Shown one piece after another: positions 22,006-35,257 of a DNA stretch of 64,000 nt. Origin of the DNA: Augochlora pura (Eukaryota > Arthropoda > Insecta > Hymenoptera > Halictidae); the NCBI RefSeq assembly GCF_028453695.1, contig NC_135781.1:12709640-12773639 (forward strand). The letters run 5' to 3'. Under the pieces are notes generated by a model. That model did not search any database. It saw only the letters and a list, made by a program, of their open reading frames with translations, and was not told where the DNA came from. Position numbers and translations under genes: made by a program. Positions within the stretch are counted from its first letter, which is position 1; each line of letters starts with the position of its first letter.

Positions 22006-25000
22006 TGTTTAAATATCGATGACAAGAAATCATAACAGGTTATTTTAGACAGGTTATTAATTTAACATATTATTAATTAACAAGTTATTAATAGAAATCT
22101 CCATCACATGCTAGACTCCCCAAAGTATGGCATAATTATTCGTAACGGAATTCTAATTGTGTTGAATGTTGTTCGTATGCTATTTTAGTGTAATATAAAC
22201 TACGAATTCTCGATATAATCGACAGAGTTTCGTTGTCTACGTTATCAAGATTGAAAAGCGAAATTTAAAGATGCGTTTTATAAAATTTTATAAAATCATC
22301 AACGAATCAATCACTCTCATTATATTCTACAAAAGTTCAGATATCCTGAAATGTAACAAGTATTCAAAATATTTGTTTTATTCCAGAATCCACATCTTGA
22401 CTCAATCTGTACTATGATTTAATACTAATTAATCTTCGCAATATTTTCCACCATTTTGAATAGTTCTTTTGCATCTACTAAATTTTTTAATTCCATCTCG
22501 CAAAATCCCGTATGAATCTGAATACGTCTATTTTAAGACACAACACGCTGTTTCTTGGAGTCATTGACATTAGTCGATAATCTAAAAAAAGGTTTTGACA
22601 ACGTTAAGTTCGATCTGTCTCAGAATAAAACGTTTGACCGTTATTCGTTGTTTCTGTATAAACAGGATATTGATTTATAGACCGCCATTGTAGCATTACG
22701 GAATTTCATATTTATCTATTATATAATGTTCAGTTACAAAACGACCGCAATATATAGGGAATACATTGGAACTGAAGCCTTAATTGGTATAAGGTAAATA
22801 ATTTGTACATCGGCAATTCGATAAAACATTAATGAAATAATTTTGCTTCTGCAAATACAGAAAACATGAGCATGCCGGTTATTATTTATTTTATAGCATT
22901 TTTATTATCCTCCTACTGTCAACTTACGGTTTTAATATACACCTTCGTGGAAAAATTATTAGGATATCTGCAGAAAATTAAATGTTGAAAAATCGATGGA
23001 AAATTCTTATAATTTCTAAAATATATTTTCTGATGCATACAACGGGCAAATAACATTTAGAACGGTTGGAGCTTTTGTTTGTCGTCCGTCTCCAACAATA
23101 GAATTATACGCTCTAATAATATTATCTTGTGAATAACGCGCTTCGCGCAAAATTGGACAGCAATGGAAATACAAAACAAAAGCATAGGACAAAAGTCATT
23201 GAAAATTTTTGCATCGCTACGAACGGGCGCGGATTAGAATTCAGAATAGATTGATACGTCGAGAGGTAAAATAACGTTCAGCCGGGAACGGAGCGGCGTT
23301 AATTCAGAAATCCGGGAAATAGACATCCGGCGTTGTACAGCCAGTCGGGAAAAGTCGAACGGTTTTTGGGAAAACAAGGCCGGACTGCTTGTTCGAGCGG
23401 TTATTTAGTGACGCTGGTCGGCTACGTTATTTGAACGGACACCCTCGGTTTGTTTAGCATTTTACAACTGACGGGCCCGCTGCTCACCGCAAATGTATAC
23501 GTTAGCGCAGCAAATTTTGCAATCGTTTCTCCTGCCGACCCCATTTACAAAACCTGTGATCGCGGTGAACAGCTCATTAATAATAGTCTTGTTTAATAAC
23601 GACGACCGGTTTATAGCGACATTATTAATCAATCGTTCTCGTCCGTGTGTCGCAAAAATCGTGGGAGCTCAGATAACAGTGGCGGCATTTCCTCCGAAAA
23701 AAAAAGTGAAGCATATTTTTCGGGATTAAAATATTCATTACATAATTTCCAATGCGGAAACCATCGTTTTTAATACACGTGATTCAAAATATGGCACTGC
23801 TTTTTGTTTTATTCCGAATATCACGAGCTACACAATACATTGTTAGTCGCCGGTTGCACGGTTTCTCGTCACGCTCAAAATCCTTTGATTGAAATTTTTC
23901 AAACCACTTTTGCATCGCGGGTGCGGTTACACTATTTGGTAAAAAGCACGACAAAAATGTTCAGCCGACTCTGCGGACGGATTTCTCTATCTGGTACTCG
24001 CGCAAATTGCAATGCCTAATATGCGCTTCGCCGCGAATCACTGCCGCACTGAGTTTTCGATGACGTGTAACATTTTTCAGCAGTATCGTGTTATCCGTTT
24101 CACGTCTGAAATTTAGACACGGGCGAGCGCCTACTTGATTCATTTGCGAGTTTTGAACATTTGCGACAGCAATGTAAATACGTGGATATTCAGCTGGAGG
24201 ATTTGCCGATCAACACGATGGTTTGTTTGAGGGATTCTTTGAAATATTTTCGAGAGAACTGTTACAGCTGTCGATGGGGAAAAGCGCATCGTGCGCGATT
24301 TTTTATATCATTTAACGAGTTCGAGTGCGCACGGACGCGCATTCCGGACAGGCAACAAATATCATCGGTCGGCCGTATTTTTGAAGCGTTATCGAAACGT
24401 TAAACCGGACTGGTTAATTACCACGGGGTATTAAGTTTTGCAATTAATCCGATTGTCTTGCAGCGCGTTAATAAATATAATCAGGCTACGATTGTATAAT
24501 CTTTGGAGCGAACCCACCGCGGATTCGTTCAGAATAAATTATATACCGTGCCGAATAATAGCATCGCTAATGGAATTGCCGATGTTATTAGAATAATTTT
24601 GCGATTAGTTAAATGTACATCGTCGAGATATTTCGCGCAGTGTTTCGATCGAAGAATCGCGCAACGGCTGGCAGCAGAGGGAAAAGGGAAAAATGAGATC
24701 GACATCATTTTGGTTGGAAAGCTCGCATAGGCATCTACAAGATTCAAGATGTCTGTCGGTCATTTCCTACGCCATTCCAATGAATTAAGGACGACACTGC
24801 TGCGACCGACATTTCGTTTCGTACCCACCCCCCATCCGTCATTCTAAACTTAGAAATGCACTTAGCGAAATCGAAAAGCACGTTCTTAACTTCGCGACCC
24901 TTCTTTCTTTACTTTGTGCCGCTGTCTTCCCGGCGATGCTCTGATAACCGAACAGCCTGTTCGTCGATCCAGGTTGTCCTGCTCGCGGTTAATTGGCAAC

Positions 25001-25200
25001 ACGTAAATTTGTTTCCAGAAGTTTGCCCTCGGAATCAGAACGAAGTAGTCCGCCGCCGTAAAATGATAAAAGTAGTTACCTTTCAGGTGGATTGGAGTGG
25101 ACTGGTACACTCCCAACGTCTTGCAATATTGAAAATTGTGCTTGATGGAAATTCGTACGGACTGAAAATTGAATAAGCCTCCGCGATCCACGGGAATGGC
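22006..25200. other. AT-rich then GC-richer interval, no gene
   Basis: AT-rich to about 23080. 23080-25200 is GC-richer with scattered TAATTA-type sites (for example 24415-24420) and ATTAAT motifs, so part could be regulatory. The open frames here (23493-23729, 24161-24403, 24503-24730, 24856-25176 and antisense partners) are all under 110 codons with no recognisable domain. Confidence 0.35.
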
Positions 25201-27302
25201 TAATTTTACACGAGAAATTTTAAGGCAGTCTTTACTTTCGAATTAACAAACGTGCTCCGATCTCGCAAAATTTTATTATACAACTGTGAATTCAGAAAGT
25301 GTGTACTCTACTTTATTCTAGATTGACACACAGAAATGGTAGAATGAAATGTGCACATTTTGTAATTTGTTAATTCTCAGTGAAGAAAAGACTTTTATTG
25401 GACACAGCATTGGAGATTTTTATATAAAAACCAAAACTTTTATTAACCACTTTGTGATCAGACTGCAAATCTTTTTAAATTCATTGCGCAGGAGAACCTA
25501 CAAAAATTTATGGATTTAAATATTGTCTCATTTTATTTTTTATTTACTAAAACCGCTTATGAAGGGCGTACAGATCTCTTCGATTACAATGTTTTTTCGA
25601 TATGACTGGAAAAATATGAATATGCGTAAAATACCGCGGTTTATTCATGATTTATTTCAGGACCAGATTTGGAAATGTTATTGTATTGTTAATAATTTCC
25701 AAACTGGAAAATCGAAAACATAAGATATAATGTTTTACAAATGAAACTTTTCCGAGAAAATTGCGTTTAAAAATTGGTCAGGTTCGTGTGCGCTAATATT
25801 TATAAGTAGAACGATCGATTATTATTCTTAATATATTATACGTTCTTTGTAAGTGGAACGATTGATTATTATTCTTGTTCTATATTTTTAACTTATATTT
25901 ATTTCTGGCGAATTCGACCTCCTTCGGTATGCACCACCAGAATTGAAACCTTGTGCACCAATTTCCTTCTGACTAACAATATGTACGTAAAAACATTCCA
26001 CGTTCAATAAATCCAATTTTCTGTGCAGAGACGCTACTTTCACAAATCAAATTAAAATCATTCATCGTATTCATGACGCGCGTTCCAAACATAAAACGCG
26101 GAAGATAAAATTACGGGAAAAATTGATGCGATGAATGAAAAACAAGTTATTCGCGATATGTCTCTTTTATGGCATATTGTCTACCACTTGAATCATTTTA
26201 TCACTATAAAAATGAACATGTCTCTAATTTCTTCTTCTAATAATTCAATGAAAAAATACTAAGTTCTAGCACAAATTCTACTGATATCAGTTGTATGCGC
26301 GAATTACTAAACCGGTAATAATGTGTCAAAATTAATTATATGAGTACATTATTCCAAAAATCGGGATTAATTTGGATTAAAAAAGAAATAACTCAGTGAC
26401 GGTAAACTTGATCAGAGATTATCGTTAGACTGCGAATTCTTATGAAAAACCCCGTTTTCAGATTTCATTTCACGGATATTAAAAGAAATTCCATACGTTT
26501 CTTTATAACTAAATATTATATTTACGATTGCAATCATGTACATGTATGTGTTTTCTTATTAATTTCAAAGTACTGTTCATACGCTATTTTTTCATTGCTA
26601 TGGAATAATTATAAAATTTCAACAAAACCATATTTTCTGTGAGCTAAAAAAAAGGATCGCAGAAGACAACGTCTTCGCGCTAATGTTTCGAGAAAATTCA
26701 TTCAGAGATCCATATATTGTCAGACACGCGCAAAGTCCACCCGTTTTGAAGTCGCTAGTTTTGCAAATACGTTTGCAGCATATTGAAGTCATGTCCTCAG
26801 GACGCACTTAGAAGGCAAAAAATTCGATTTGGCAAAGCCAGGGAAAAGTCGGCAGACTTCCCGATCCAAGAACACCATGCATTGTTCGATTTTCCTGGCG
26901 GAACGATATCTCCACATTCCCGAGAAACTCGTAGCGTTGGGGAAGACGGCTGCGAAGTTCGATACTAACAGCGAAACTGGTCCATCCTATAACTCGCCGA
27001 GTCTCCGGCGCAGAAGGGCCCAGTTCATTTGGAATCTTCCGGACGAGTAGTTCGAATTTCGAGCGGTGTCGGTAACGCTCGGCATGTAATCGTATTATCT
27101 CGCCGATCGAAGAGTATCCGGTGCAACGTCATCGCAGGCGTGCCGGTCTCGAACCCGTTGGATAATACTGCTGCCCGCGATCGTACAAACATTTTCCTTT
27201 ATCGCGGTAAACAACGCGCAACATCTGTTGACCCGCGAAAAACCGGTTGCATTTTACGCGGAAGTCGATGCGTCCTGTAGTCGCTGCATTACGAGTTTCC
27301 TG
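25201..27302. other. AT-rich then GC block, no gene
   Basis: AT-rich to about 26780. A TTAACCACTTTG at 25443 resembles a TTAA-element tip, but no partner was found. 26780-27302 is GC-rich and leads into the pyrimidine tract. No supported gene. Confidence 0.35.
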
Positions 27303-27390
27303 TTCTCTCGGCTCTCTCTGCCTCCCTCTCTCTTTTTCTGTCCCTCTCTCTCTCTGTCTCTGTCGCTCTCTGTCTCTCTGTCTCTCTTTC
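27303..27390. repeat. Pyrimidine (CT)n-rich tract
   Basis: Long runs of CTCTCT interrupted by TG and TTTT steps. It can bind GAGA-type factors or adopt triplex structure in principle. It is complementary in composition to the purine tract at 27597-27660, about 210 bp downstream. Confidence 0.8.
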
Positions 27391-27596
27391 GGACGCCGCT
27401 GGCCCGACAGAAAAGGAAACAAAGTAAAGTGAGGAACAGAAGCGGACGACGGGGTCCGTTGATTCCATCAGAGGGCAGAAGGCAGTAACGCCTGCTCTTT
27501 CCGAGCGGGAACGATTACGTCCGCCGGGAAAATTTGACCGAAAACGGCTGCGGCGGAACAGAGACGCTCGAGTGAAAAAAAATAGAGAAGCGAAGC

Positions 27597-27660
27597 GCGC
27601 GCGAGAGGGAGAGGGGGAGAGAGAGAGAGAGAGAGGAAGAGGGACGAAATAGGAAAGAGT
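27597..27660. repeat. Purine (GA)n-rich tract
   Basis: GAGAGGGAGAGGGGGAGAGA-type sequence on the + strand. It is the only strong purine tract of this kind on the + strand in the window; the others are C/T. Together with the (CT)n tract upstream it could form an imperfect inverted pair. Confidence 0.8.
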
Positions 27661-28643
27661 CGGCGAATGAAGCTAACTGGACACGATCGTAGCGAAAGGG
27701 AGAGAAAGCTCGGCCCCGACGAGCATGGAGACGGAGAGGGGTTCGAAAACGAAAAAAGAGGTATTGACTCGCAGTGGACGAGGAGATTGGCATTCACGGT
27801 TAGTGAAGCTTCGCTGGCCGCGAATGGAGAACGAGGTTTTCGACCGGGGAAAGCACCTATCGGGCACGGTTGGTCAATTTAAACGGAAAATACAAAAAGT
27901 AAATTAGCCGGACAGAACGAGCGTCCGGCGGTTTGGCCGGCACACTTCGGCACGGCTCAATGCGAGCCGTGCGCGTCACGTGTGTCGGATCATGCGGTGC
28001 CTGCGGTTCGCGGATTTTACGGATACCCGGTATATTATTACTACAGACACCGCGAGAACACGAGGCGAGGCGCACACGTGTTCGTGCCCGGATCAAATCG
28101 CCATATGTTCCTAGGACGCGCTATTATGCCTTGTAAAGCGTATCCGGTTAGTCGATTTCAGCGGCCGGAGGGGCGCGGAAAAGAACCAGCGGAAAAACGC
28201 TTTGCCCGTGCGAGCCTTGACTTTCGATCTCCGCGAACCGTGTGCCAGTTTTACGCGGGAAACACGCCTCGCGCGGAGACCGATGCGAACAACTCTGAAT
28301 TTATGAATATACAAAAAGTTCGCGTTGCAGCGACGTAACGGGGAAACGAGTTTTTCCGTGCTACGATTTCGTGTTTCCATCCATGACCCCTACCGCCGAT
28401 CCTTGTTGCTCTAACTCCCTCTATCGCACCGCCGCGGCGATGCGTCGATATTCCTAGTATCGGTAGTCATTTTCGTTATGAGAATCGGATACCGGTCGAT
28501 GCGGACATCCGCGCAGTGCAAACTCTTTTTCCGGGAGACGCTTTTGTGTGTTAGGTGTCACGCAGGTTCTGAAATTAAGCCCTTGGGTGGAACAATTAGG
28601 TCGATCTCCGCCAGCCTCAATTCCTTACGATGGCAATATTTAA
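27661..28643. other. GC-rich block, no gene
   Basis: CpG-rich with overlapping frames on both strands (27667-27882, 27857-28096 minus, 27982-28338, 28111-28380 minus). None has a recognisable domain. Confidence 0.35.
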
Positions 28644-28885
28644 CCCCTTGCCGTACTTTAACGAGTCGAACTCGTGATGGAGATTTATAACAATAAGCTG
28701 TTAGGTACGAATGTTCATCCTTTAAGAAGGAATCAAATTTTATTCTCTTGTCATCGATATTTAAACATTCAACTAGATGTAGACAAGCACACAATAAATA
28801 TAAAATTTCTTTTTCTTCTAAGAAATTAGTGCGATCGAAGAAATTCTAATCATAGTAATTGTATAGAAAGTGGTACGGCAAGGGC
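28644..28885. mobile_element. TTAA-flanked piggyBac-like MITE (H)
   Basis: TTAA at 28640-28643, then CCCCTTGCCGTACTTTA. The right end, reverse complemented, is GCCCTTGCCGTACCAC, followed by TTAA at 28886-28889. The TIR cores CCCTTGCCGTAC are identical. Seventeen bases inside the left end is the hairpin ACGAGT-CGA-ACTCGT (28661-28675). It belongs to the B/C/D family but is inverted relative to B. 242 bp, non-coding. Confidence 0.8.
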
Positions 28886-28930
28886 TTAAAAGATACAGCA
28901 CGCAAATATTTGTAAATACTATTTACAAAC

Positions 28931-29001
28931 TTTGCAAATACTATTTTATTCAAGAGTGTATCGAGGTTTGCAAATACTATTTTATTCAAGAGTGTATCGA
29001 G
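28931..29001. repeat. 35-bp direct duplication
   Basis: TTTGCAAATACTATTTTATT followed by CAAGAGTGTATCGAG occurs at 28931-28965 and again at 28967-29001, separated by one base. The copies are identical, so the duplication is recent. It lies about 40 bp from the TTAA of element H. Confidence 0.85.
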
Positions 29002-29760
29002 AGCGTTGACATTGCGCGCGTGTCATCGGACGCGTCCAAAACGATCCGTTCGATTGTCATCTCGTGTCTAGTAGCCTCCGGGTAGCTCGTCGAGTCTCGA
29101 TTAAGGTACCACCTTTTATAAAAACAGCAAGTTAATTGCTTGAAGATTAGTTTTTCATGCGAGCGCTCAATTTGAAGAGACACGTTCTAGGAGCAACGCA
29201 TTTGATTACCATGTAGTGATCACGTCTGGATTTTCTCTCGAGCGTATTTTACACGAGAATTTCTCATTTCCATCCCAAACTGATGTAAGTAATTTAGAAT
29301 CGCAAAGAAATGTACAATAATGCGCATTTACTCATCAAATTGCAATAGCGCCTGATAAATCTGGAAGAGTTTTAACGAGAAAGCAAATAATTTTATAAGT
29401 TTTAGCATCACTTTCGCCATGTTTTCGTGCATGATTAACTTTATATTTCATTTATTCTTTAATAAAACATTTTAATGTCTGATTAGATAAATATAAAGTT
29501 AATTACGCCCGAAAGGACACTTATGGTAACCGGTACTATTACCTTATGCCGCGAAAAATTCGACATTCGACTGGAACCCCGAACGGAGTCAAAGGACGAA
29601 TTAATAATTCGCTGCGACCTAGGAAATCTCCGACAATGTTTGTCCCCGCTGCCGTCGCATCGGCGGTTTCCGTCGAGCAGCCCTCTCGCCGGTTCCCATT
29701 CACGATCCGCCGTGAAGCGCGAGGGATTTTATTAAGAGGGTAGCAGACATTAAACATGCC
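29002..29760. other. No gene seen
   Basis: Mixed composition. Frames on both strands from 29523 onward overlap (including a 160-codon antisense frame 29539-30021) and show no domain. Confidence 0.35.
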
Positions 29761-29800
29761 TCTTGTTTCCTCTCTCTCTCTCTCTCTTTCTTTGTTCCTC
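29761..29800. repeat. Pyrimidine (CT)n tract
   Basis: TCTCTCTCTCTCTCTCTTTC-type run with flanking C/T-rich sequence on the + strand, inside a GC-rich block. Confidence 0.8.
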
Positions 29801-32800
29801 GAGGACACTTTGTTCGTCGCAGGAAAAATTCTCGCCGCCCCTTTCGCTTCACCTTTTATCTCCTCCCCTCCCCCACCCTTTGAATTTTCCCGCCAGGCTC
29901 CCCCGTCTCGGCTAGCCGGGCCGCCGATCTTGCCGCGCACCACTTCAATTCCTATAATCCGGTCGACGGATACAAATTTTTCGCCGCGTACCAACCTCCC
30001 ATCGAGCTCCGTTTCCCTCACCCCGTGGCAAAATGCTGCTCAGCCGCGAAAATAAATTACCGGCCACGGATTCGGATGATCTACACTCGGAGCTTTAAGC
30101 GGGCGCGCGCACGCCCCTCGCTGCTCCCCGCCGCCCGAAAATTCGTTATTGTTATTATTGTCAATCGGAACGGAACCCGCGGTATCGATGCGGCGTTTTT
30201 AATATCAAATCCCAGGATGATATCATCGGCGCTCCGGCGAAACAACCACCCAGCAATCCAGTTTCGGCAAAGGATTTATTCAAAAATCATCTAGCTAGAA
30301 ATATTCTTCGTTCGGCAGCGCACAAGCGTATTACCTGGCGCGATCGCGCTGTCGATGATCAATGGAGGATTTCTTTAACGCCTGCTGCGTGGATTAGCCA
30401 AGAATTAGAGAGCATTACTCTTCGTATTTGTAGGCCGTTGTTTGATCGACAACTGGTATTCATTGTTGATTGATGTACCAATTTTGCCTCTGTGAAGTTT
30501 GTTCCCTCTGAACGCGTTAACGGTAACATTGTTCACATCGTAAAAAAGGACAGTTGTAAAATTTATTTAATAAAGAATTCTCTAATAGATATGATTATTC
30601 AATAAACCAGAATCACAAAGGCATAAATCATATTTCAAAAACATCTGACTTATTTGAAATGTAGTTTGTAGATGTAAAAATGTGAGAAAGACGAGCGAAA
30701 TGAATTATAAAGTTATCGTATATGTTAATTTAACCCTGAATTATCTTGACAGTAAATTTGGTCAGTTAACAATAACATCCCTTGTTTATTGGAAAATCAG
30801 ACTTACCTATTATGATTCTAAACCACTCATTTGTACAGTCCTTTTGAAATTTTCATGAAATCTATTTTTCTATTTATTTTCTTCTACGTTTTAACATTTG
30901 TTCGTAATTAAGTGATCTTTTCTATTTAATTTTAATAAAATGCAATAATCGAATTTGTAAGTTTGCAGGATCACACCTGTCAAAGTTGTATTATAGTGTA
31001 TTACTTTAACAAGTAAGACATTCCTTATAGAATCAATGAAAAAGTGTAAGAAATTAATATGTTGATTTCAGTGATATTTCCAGAAATTTTTGCGAAATAA
31101 AAATCCTGAAAACGTTGAAATAAAATATCGTATTGTTAGTACAATGCGTCGAAGTAATTGCAACATTTCTCTCAACTCCGTGTGTCAAGCCAATGTTATA
31201 TCTTCTCCGTTCACTGATTCGTTCTGAAGGATTCAAATATCGATGATTCCAAGTCTCCTCGTAGTTCTTCAGGACTTACTCCTTGAAGCGTTGCAAAATT
31301 CCGACAGTTCTCGTTTGCCGTGGTTGTTCCGCGGCCAGGCGTGATTAACAGTCGCTCCTCAGAGCTGTTTCGCTTGTGGTTTTGCTCGTTATACGGGTCG
31401 TGATATTTATATTAAAATTCGCATGCTACGAAAAGCGTGATAACGAAACTTTAAGGTAGAACGTCGGATAGTGTTTGAACATTCAACAATCGCAGATTAC
31501 TTCATCAACTGGTCATTGAAATAATGGAAATTTCTTTGGACTTTTATACTATAATAATTGCAGCCTATTTGCGAACAGCAAAATACTTGTAGCGTAATTG
31601 TATACATAATGTAACGTAACGTAATATGTAAATAGCACAATTCGAAATATCAAAGCATTGTATTTGATAAAATAAAAATAGTAACTTAAAATTCGTTGTT
31701 GTAGTTAATCAAGATTATGTCATGATGGTCAAGAGTCAGTTCTGTAAATTTTTCTACAGATAAATATTCATTTCATGCTTGAATTTTTAATGAAATTGAA
31801 TGGTTTCAATTCAATCGGCTATTAATATTAAATAACCAGTTTCATGATGTTTATTTCAAAACAGGTGAAATTATAAGGACTCTTTTCTAAAAAGTCTAAA
31901 CACAGTCTTTTCGTCATTGTGTAGCAATTCGTGTTAGTTGATGCTAGGACTCCGTAGACACAGCGTTAAACGTAGACCAATAATTTCCTCGCTCGTATTA
32001 CGCGGGTTACACAACAGGTAATATGTCAGAGAAAAACGAGATTATGCTTCCAAGCAAAATTCTGTTACGAAGTGCCGTGAAAAGTTATTAGTCCACGGGA
32101 ACGGACGGTCAATCCTTCAATCCCTCAATTTGGAAAACTATTTCACTCGATTTCCATCAACATTAATCCTTCAAAAAAGCCAATAAGGGACGCCGCCAAT
32201 TCCTTCCAATATGACGTTTACCACTATTTTATCGTCCGGCTGAGGTCACGGCCCCATTCTTCCATTCGTCTTTTTCTCGGTGGCCAAAGGAACAAGGGCC
32301 GATAATCAGACGGGGGCCGCGCGATTGGGCGGAGAGAAAAGGGAAAGGTAAGCAGGTTGGGCGGAGCACTTTTCGAAAATTTATTACGTTGCCTCCTTAA
32401 GCATTGGTAACCAGACAGACACGCCGCGGCGCGATATCGCTGATTCATCGATATCGTAAATAGAAGTTTAATTAATTCGCCGGTCGGTTAACCCGGCTGA
32501 CAGGTCGACGGAAAGGAGAGAAGATTGGGATTACGCCGACGGTATAAGGGCTTGCTTTAAGCCGCCGTAATATACCTCGGCCTCTTATGTTCCTTGCCGG
32601 TTATACGAACTAGCGGGGTCAGCAGATAGAAACTAGAACCGAGACGACGGATTTTCCGACGTCTACGAATACGACTTAAGAATACGGCTAAACGCAGTCT
32701 TCGGAACAACCGAACCGTACTGCACACTCATTAACGCGTTTGCTGCCGACGTTACACTGTGCAGTATTTGCCCAATCCGCTTGGAAATCGATTCCGTCAA

Positions 32801-33141
32801 AAAAGTACTTCAGTCATGGAAGGGTAGCGAATTCTGACGCGCATTTATTAATCGGACATGAAATTTTCAAACTAGTCGACAATATTGTCGTTTTGTCATT
32901 ATAAATTGTTGGTCTTTGTGGCTAAATCTTCTGCTATTTAGTAGAGACAAGAACATAAACGAAACATGATATGAAGAAAGCTTTTGTTCAATGAAAACCA
33001 ATTATTAATACTATTTTTAATCGATTATTAAGCATATTAGCGTGATACTATTTTTGTTAATTTTGTTTGGTAATAATTCTGTGTAATAGACTGAATAAAA
33101 ATGGATTACCTTTCCGTGAAGCTACAAAACAAAGATGAAGA
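29801..33141. other. GC block, AT-rich interval, GC block; no gene
   Basis: GC-rich at 29801-30480 and 31930-32780, AT-rich between. Isolated TTAA-element-like tips occur (AACGCGTTAA at 30511-30520, TTAACCCTGAATT at about 30731, TTAACGCGTTTGCTGCCG at about 32733), but none pairs with a correctly oriented partner. The motif TTTGTAA(A/G)TTTGCAGGA near 30955 recurs near 35415. Confidence 0.35.
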
Positions 33142-33142
33142 G

Positions 33143-33199
33143 TTTATTTCTTAATTATACATATCGGATTTTTTTTATTTCTTAATTATACATATCGGA
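33143..33199. repeat. Direct duplication of about 25 bp
   Basis: TTATTTCTTAATTATACATA followed by TCGGA occurs twice with a short T-rich spacer. AT-rich context; probably slippage or a small tandem duplication. Confidence 0.75.
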
Positions 33200-35257
33200 C
33201 ACATTCCATGTATATAAAAAGCTCCCGACAAATATGTACTTGTTACGTGTCAGTACTTCAGTTATTTTGAGATCACATTATTCAGTTTGATTAATTCGAT
33301 ACGTACGATATCATTTTATATCGTAGTTCGTTGTAATCGGCTTGACGACTCAGAATCACCGCATTACAGATTACATTACCGTTTTCATGTCCTGCGTGAT
33401 ATTTGGTATCTCAAACGACTGTAATTATATATCGAAAACATCCGTTCGCTTCTGCAAAACACCAAATTAATGATATTCTGTGATTACATTTATTTCGTCC
33501 CATTTTCTTAAATCTTCATCTACCTTCTATTTTTACCTGCTAATTTTAGTTATTACGTAAGTAGTTGCGTTACCATACGGGGCCGTTACCTCGCGGGGGT
33601 TAAACACAGTTTATGACTGTAGGACCTTAAACGAAACTGTAACTGATAGTTCTAGGGAGAATTAGGTATTCATATTTGCATTGTAAATGGCTCTTTGTTC
33701 GTCCCGTATAGGGTGGACGGGAATTTGTAGTACAACCGAGCACGGGGTGCCTCTAGGTGAGAAAATACGAAAAAAAATTCGATGTAACATCTTTTTAGCC
33801 GATTTTCGAGAAAATCGACTTTAAAGTTTGTTCACCTCTGTAAAGGGTTTAGTCGTCGTTTATTCTTCTATCGCAATTACCTCTGTCCGAGATACTGTTT
33901 ACAAAAATTCATTCTTACGAACTATATAGTGAGCGGAATATATTCATCATTATCAATGTTTATAAAAATTATCTCCGGCGGAGGCAACTGCGGTAGAAAA
34001 ATAGACAATAACTCATAAAATCTTTTTACAAAACAATTTGACTTTCTAACATAAAGAAGTTTTTTGCTTAAATTAAGTAGCTATAGCTTTCTTCAGACAC
34101 GTCTCTGGTTGATTTTTTATTAGAGAATCTGAAGAAAATATACTGACACATGCAAAACTTACGTAACAACGTGCAATATTTATAAACTTTTAAATTACTC
34201 TTATAATGAACAAAAACTGTGAAATATTCTTTCGCAAATCAATTTTAAAATATATTCGATATTATTCCCAAACGTTATCGACAATTTTAGTAGTTCAAAT
34301 AGCTTCGATTTTGCAAAAGCATCGAACAGTCGATCAATTACGGGTTAATAAAAAAAAAGCTATGCATCATACAAAAATTCATAATTCAGTCCGCGACCGA
34401 ACACGTGCATATGTAGATCGATAACCCATGCTCATAGCGGGCAGCATGATTACAAAACGAAAGTCTCGCTGGCCGACTTCCGGCGCGGTTCGAATCCAGC
34501 CGGCTGACCGTGCCGATAAAATCGGTGAAACATTTGACACGCGGTCCCGCGACCCTTTTTCCCCCGCGTTGAATTTATCTTTTTGGTCGATTTAACGAAG
34601 CAATAAATTAGCGCGAATTTTTGCGGAGTCAATTTATAGATTAAATTAAAGTTAAACATCGCTCGCGCGCGCGCACGCGACTACGACCGCGGCCGAATCT
34701 CCACTGCTGCGCTCGGTCATTTCACCCTCGGATATTTGCACGGGGCGGCGCAGCACGTTCGGTTATTTAGATTTCCAGACAATCTGACGAGATCAAATCC
34801 GTTGACAGCCGCACGAACTGACATGCCTGTATTGGACCGGCTCGAAACTCTTGTTATTCGTCGTTCGGTTACGTTGCCGGACGAACTGTGATATTTTCAA
34901 ATGTTTTGTTGTCCCGCTGAAAAACATTGACAAATGGGAACGACGTTGCGCGGGCCGTTTTGATCGTGCGTTGCCTCTAAACAGGGTCCCTCATCGGAAT
35001 ACAGTTATGCGTGTAACAGTCTAACGTAATTCAACGTTAGCAAAATAAACCAGTTAACGTTATCAAATACATTTCGGTGAAAAGCTTGGGCCGTGCTAGC
35101 AGCATGCTCCAGGGTCGTCCAAAGTAAACATTTCTCAGGAGACAAATGTCTAAGGTGTAACCTTTTCATTTTTTTATTTTTTATTAAAGGACAACTTTTG
35201 AGAATGCAATTGTGACGTTTTTCTGATTAAAATAAGATCAAACACGATATAACTTTT
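33200..35257. other. AT-rich with one GC block; small palindromes
   Basis: A hairpin CGATTTTC-GA-GAAAATCG lies at 33800-33817. About 34430-35000 is CpG-rich and contains a CGCGCGCGCGCACGCG run at 34664-34679 that could form Z-DNA. GGTTCGAATCC at about 34486 matches a tRNA B-box, but the surrounding sequence does not fold as a tRNA. No gene. Confidence 0.4.

Noticed and set aside
29539..30021. 160-codon antisense open frame
   Set aside because: It crosses a (CT)n tract and overlaps frames on the other strand; the composition follows the tract.
30511..32750. AACGCGTTAA at 30.5 kb and TTAACGCGTT at 32.7 kb as a TTAA-element pair
   Set aside because: They face outward rather than inward, and the sequences inside the tips do not match.
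34440..34510. GGTTCGAATCC resembles a tRNA B-box
   Set aside because: The T-stem does not pair, no A-box or acceptor stem fits at the right distance, and the local fold is a simple CCGGC/GCCGG hairpin.
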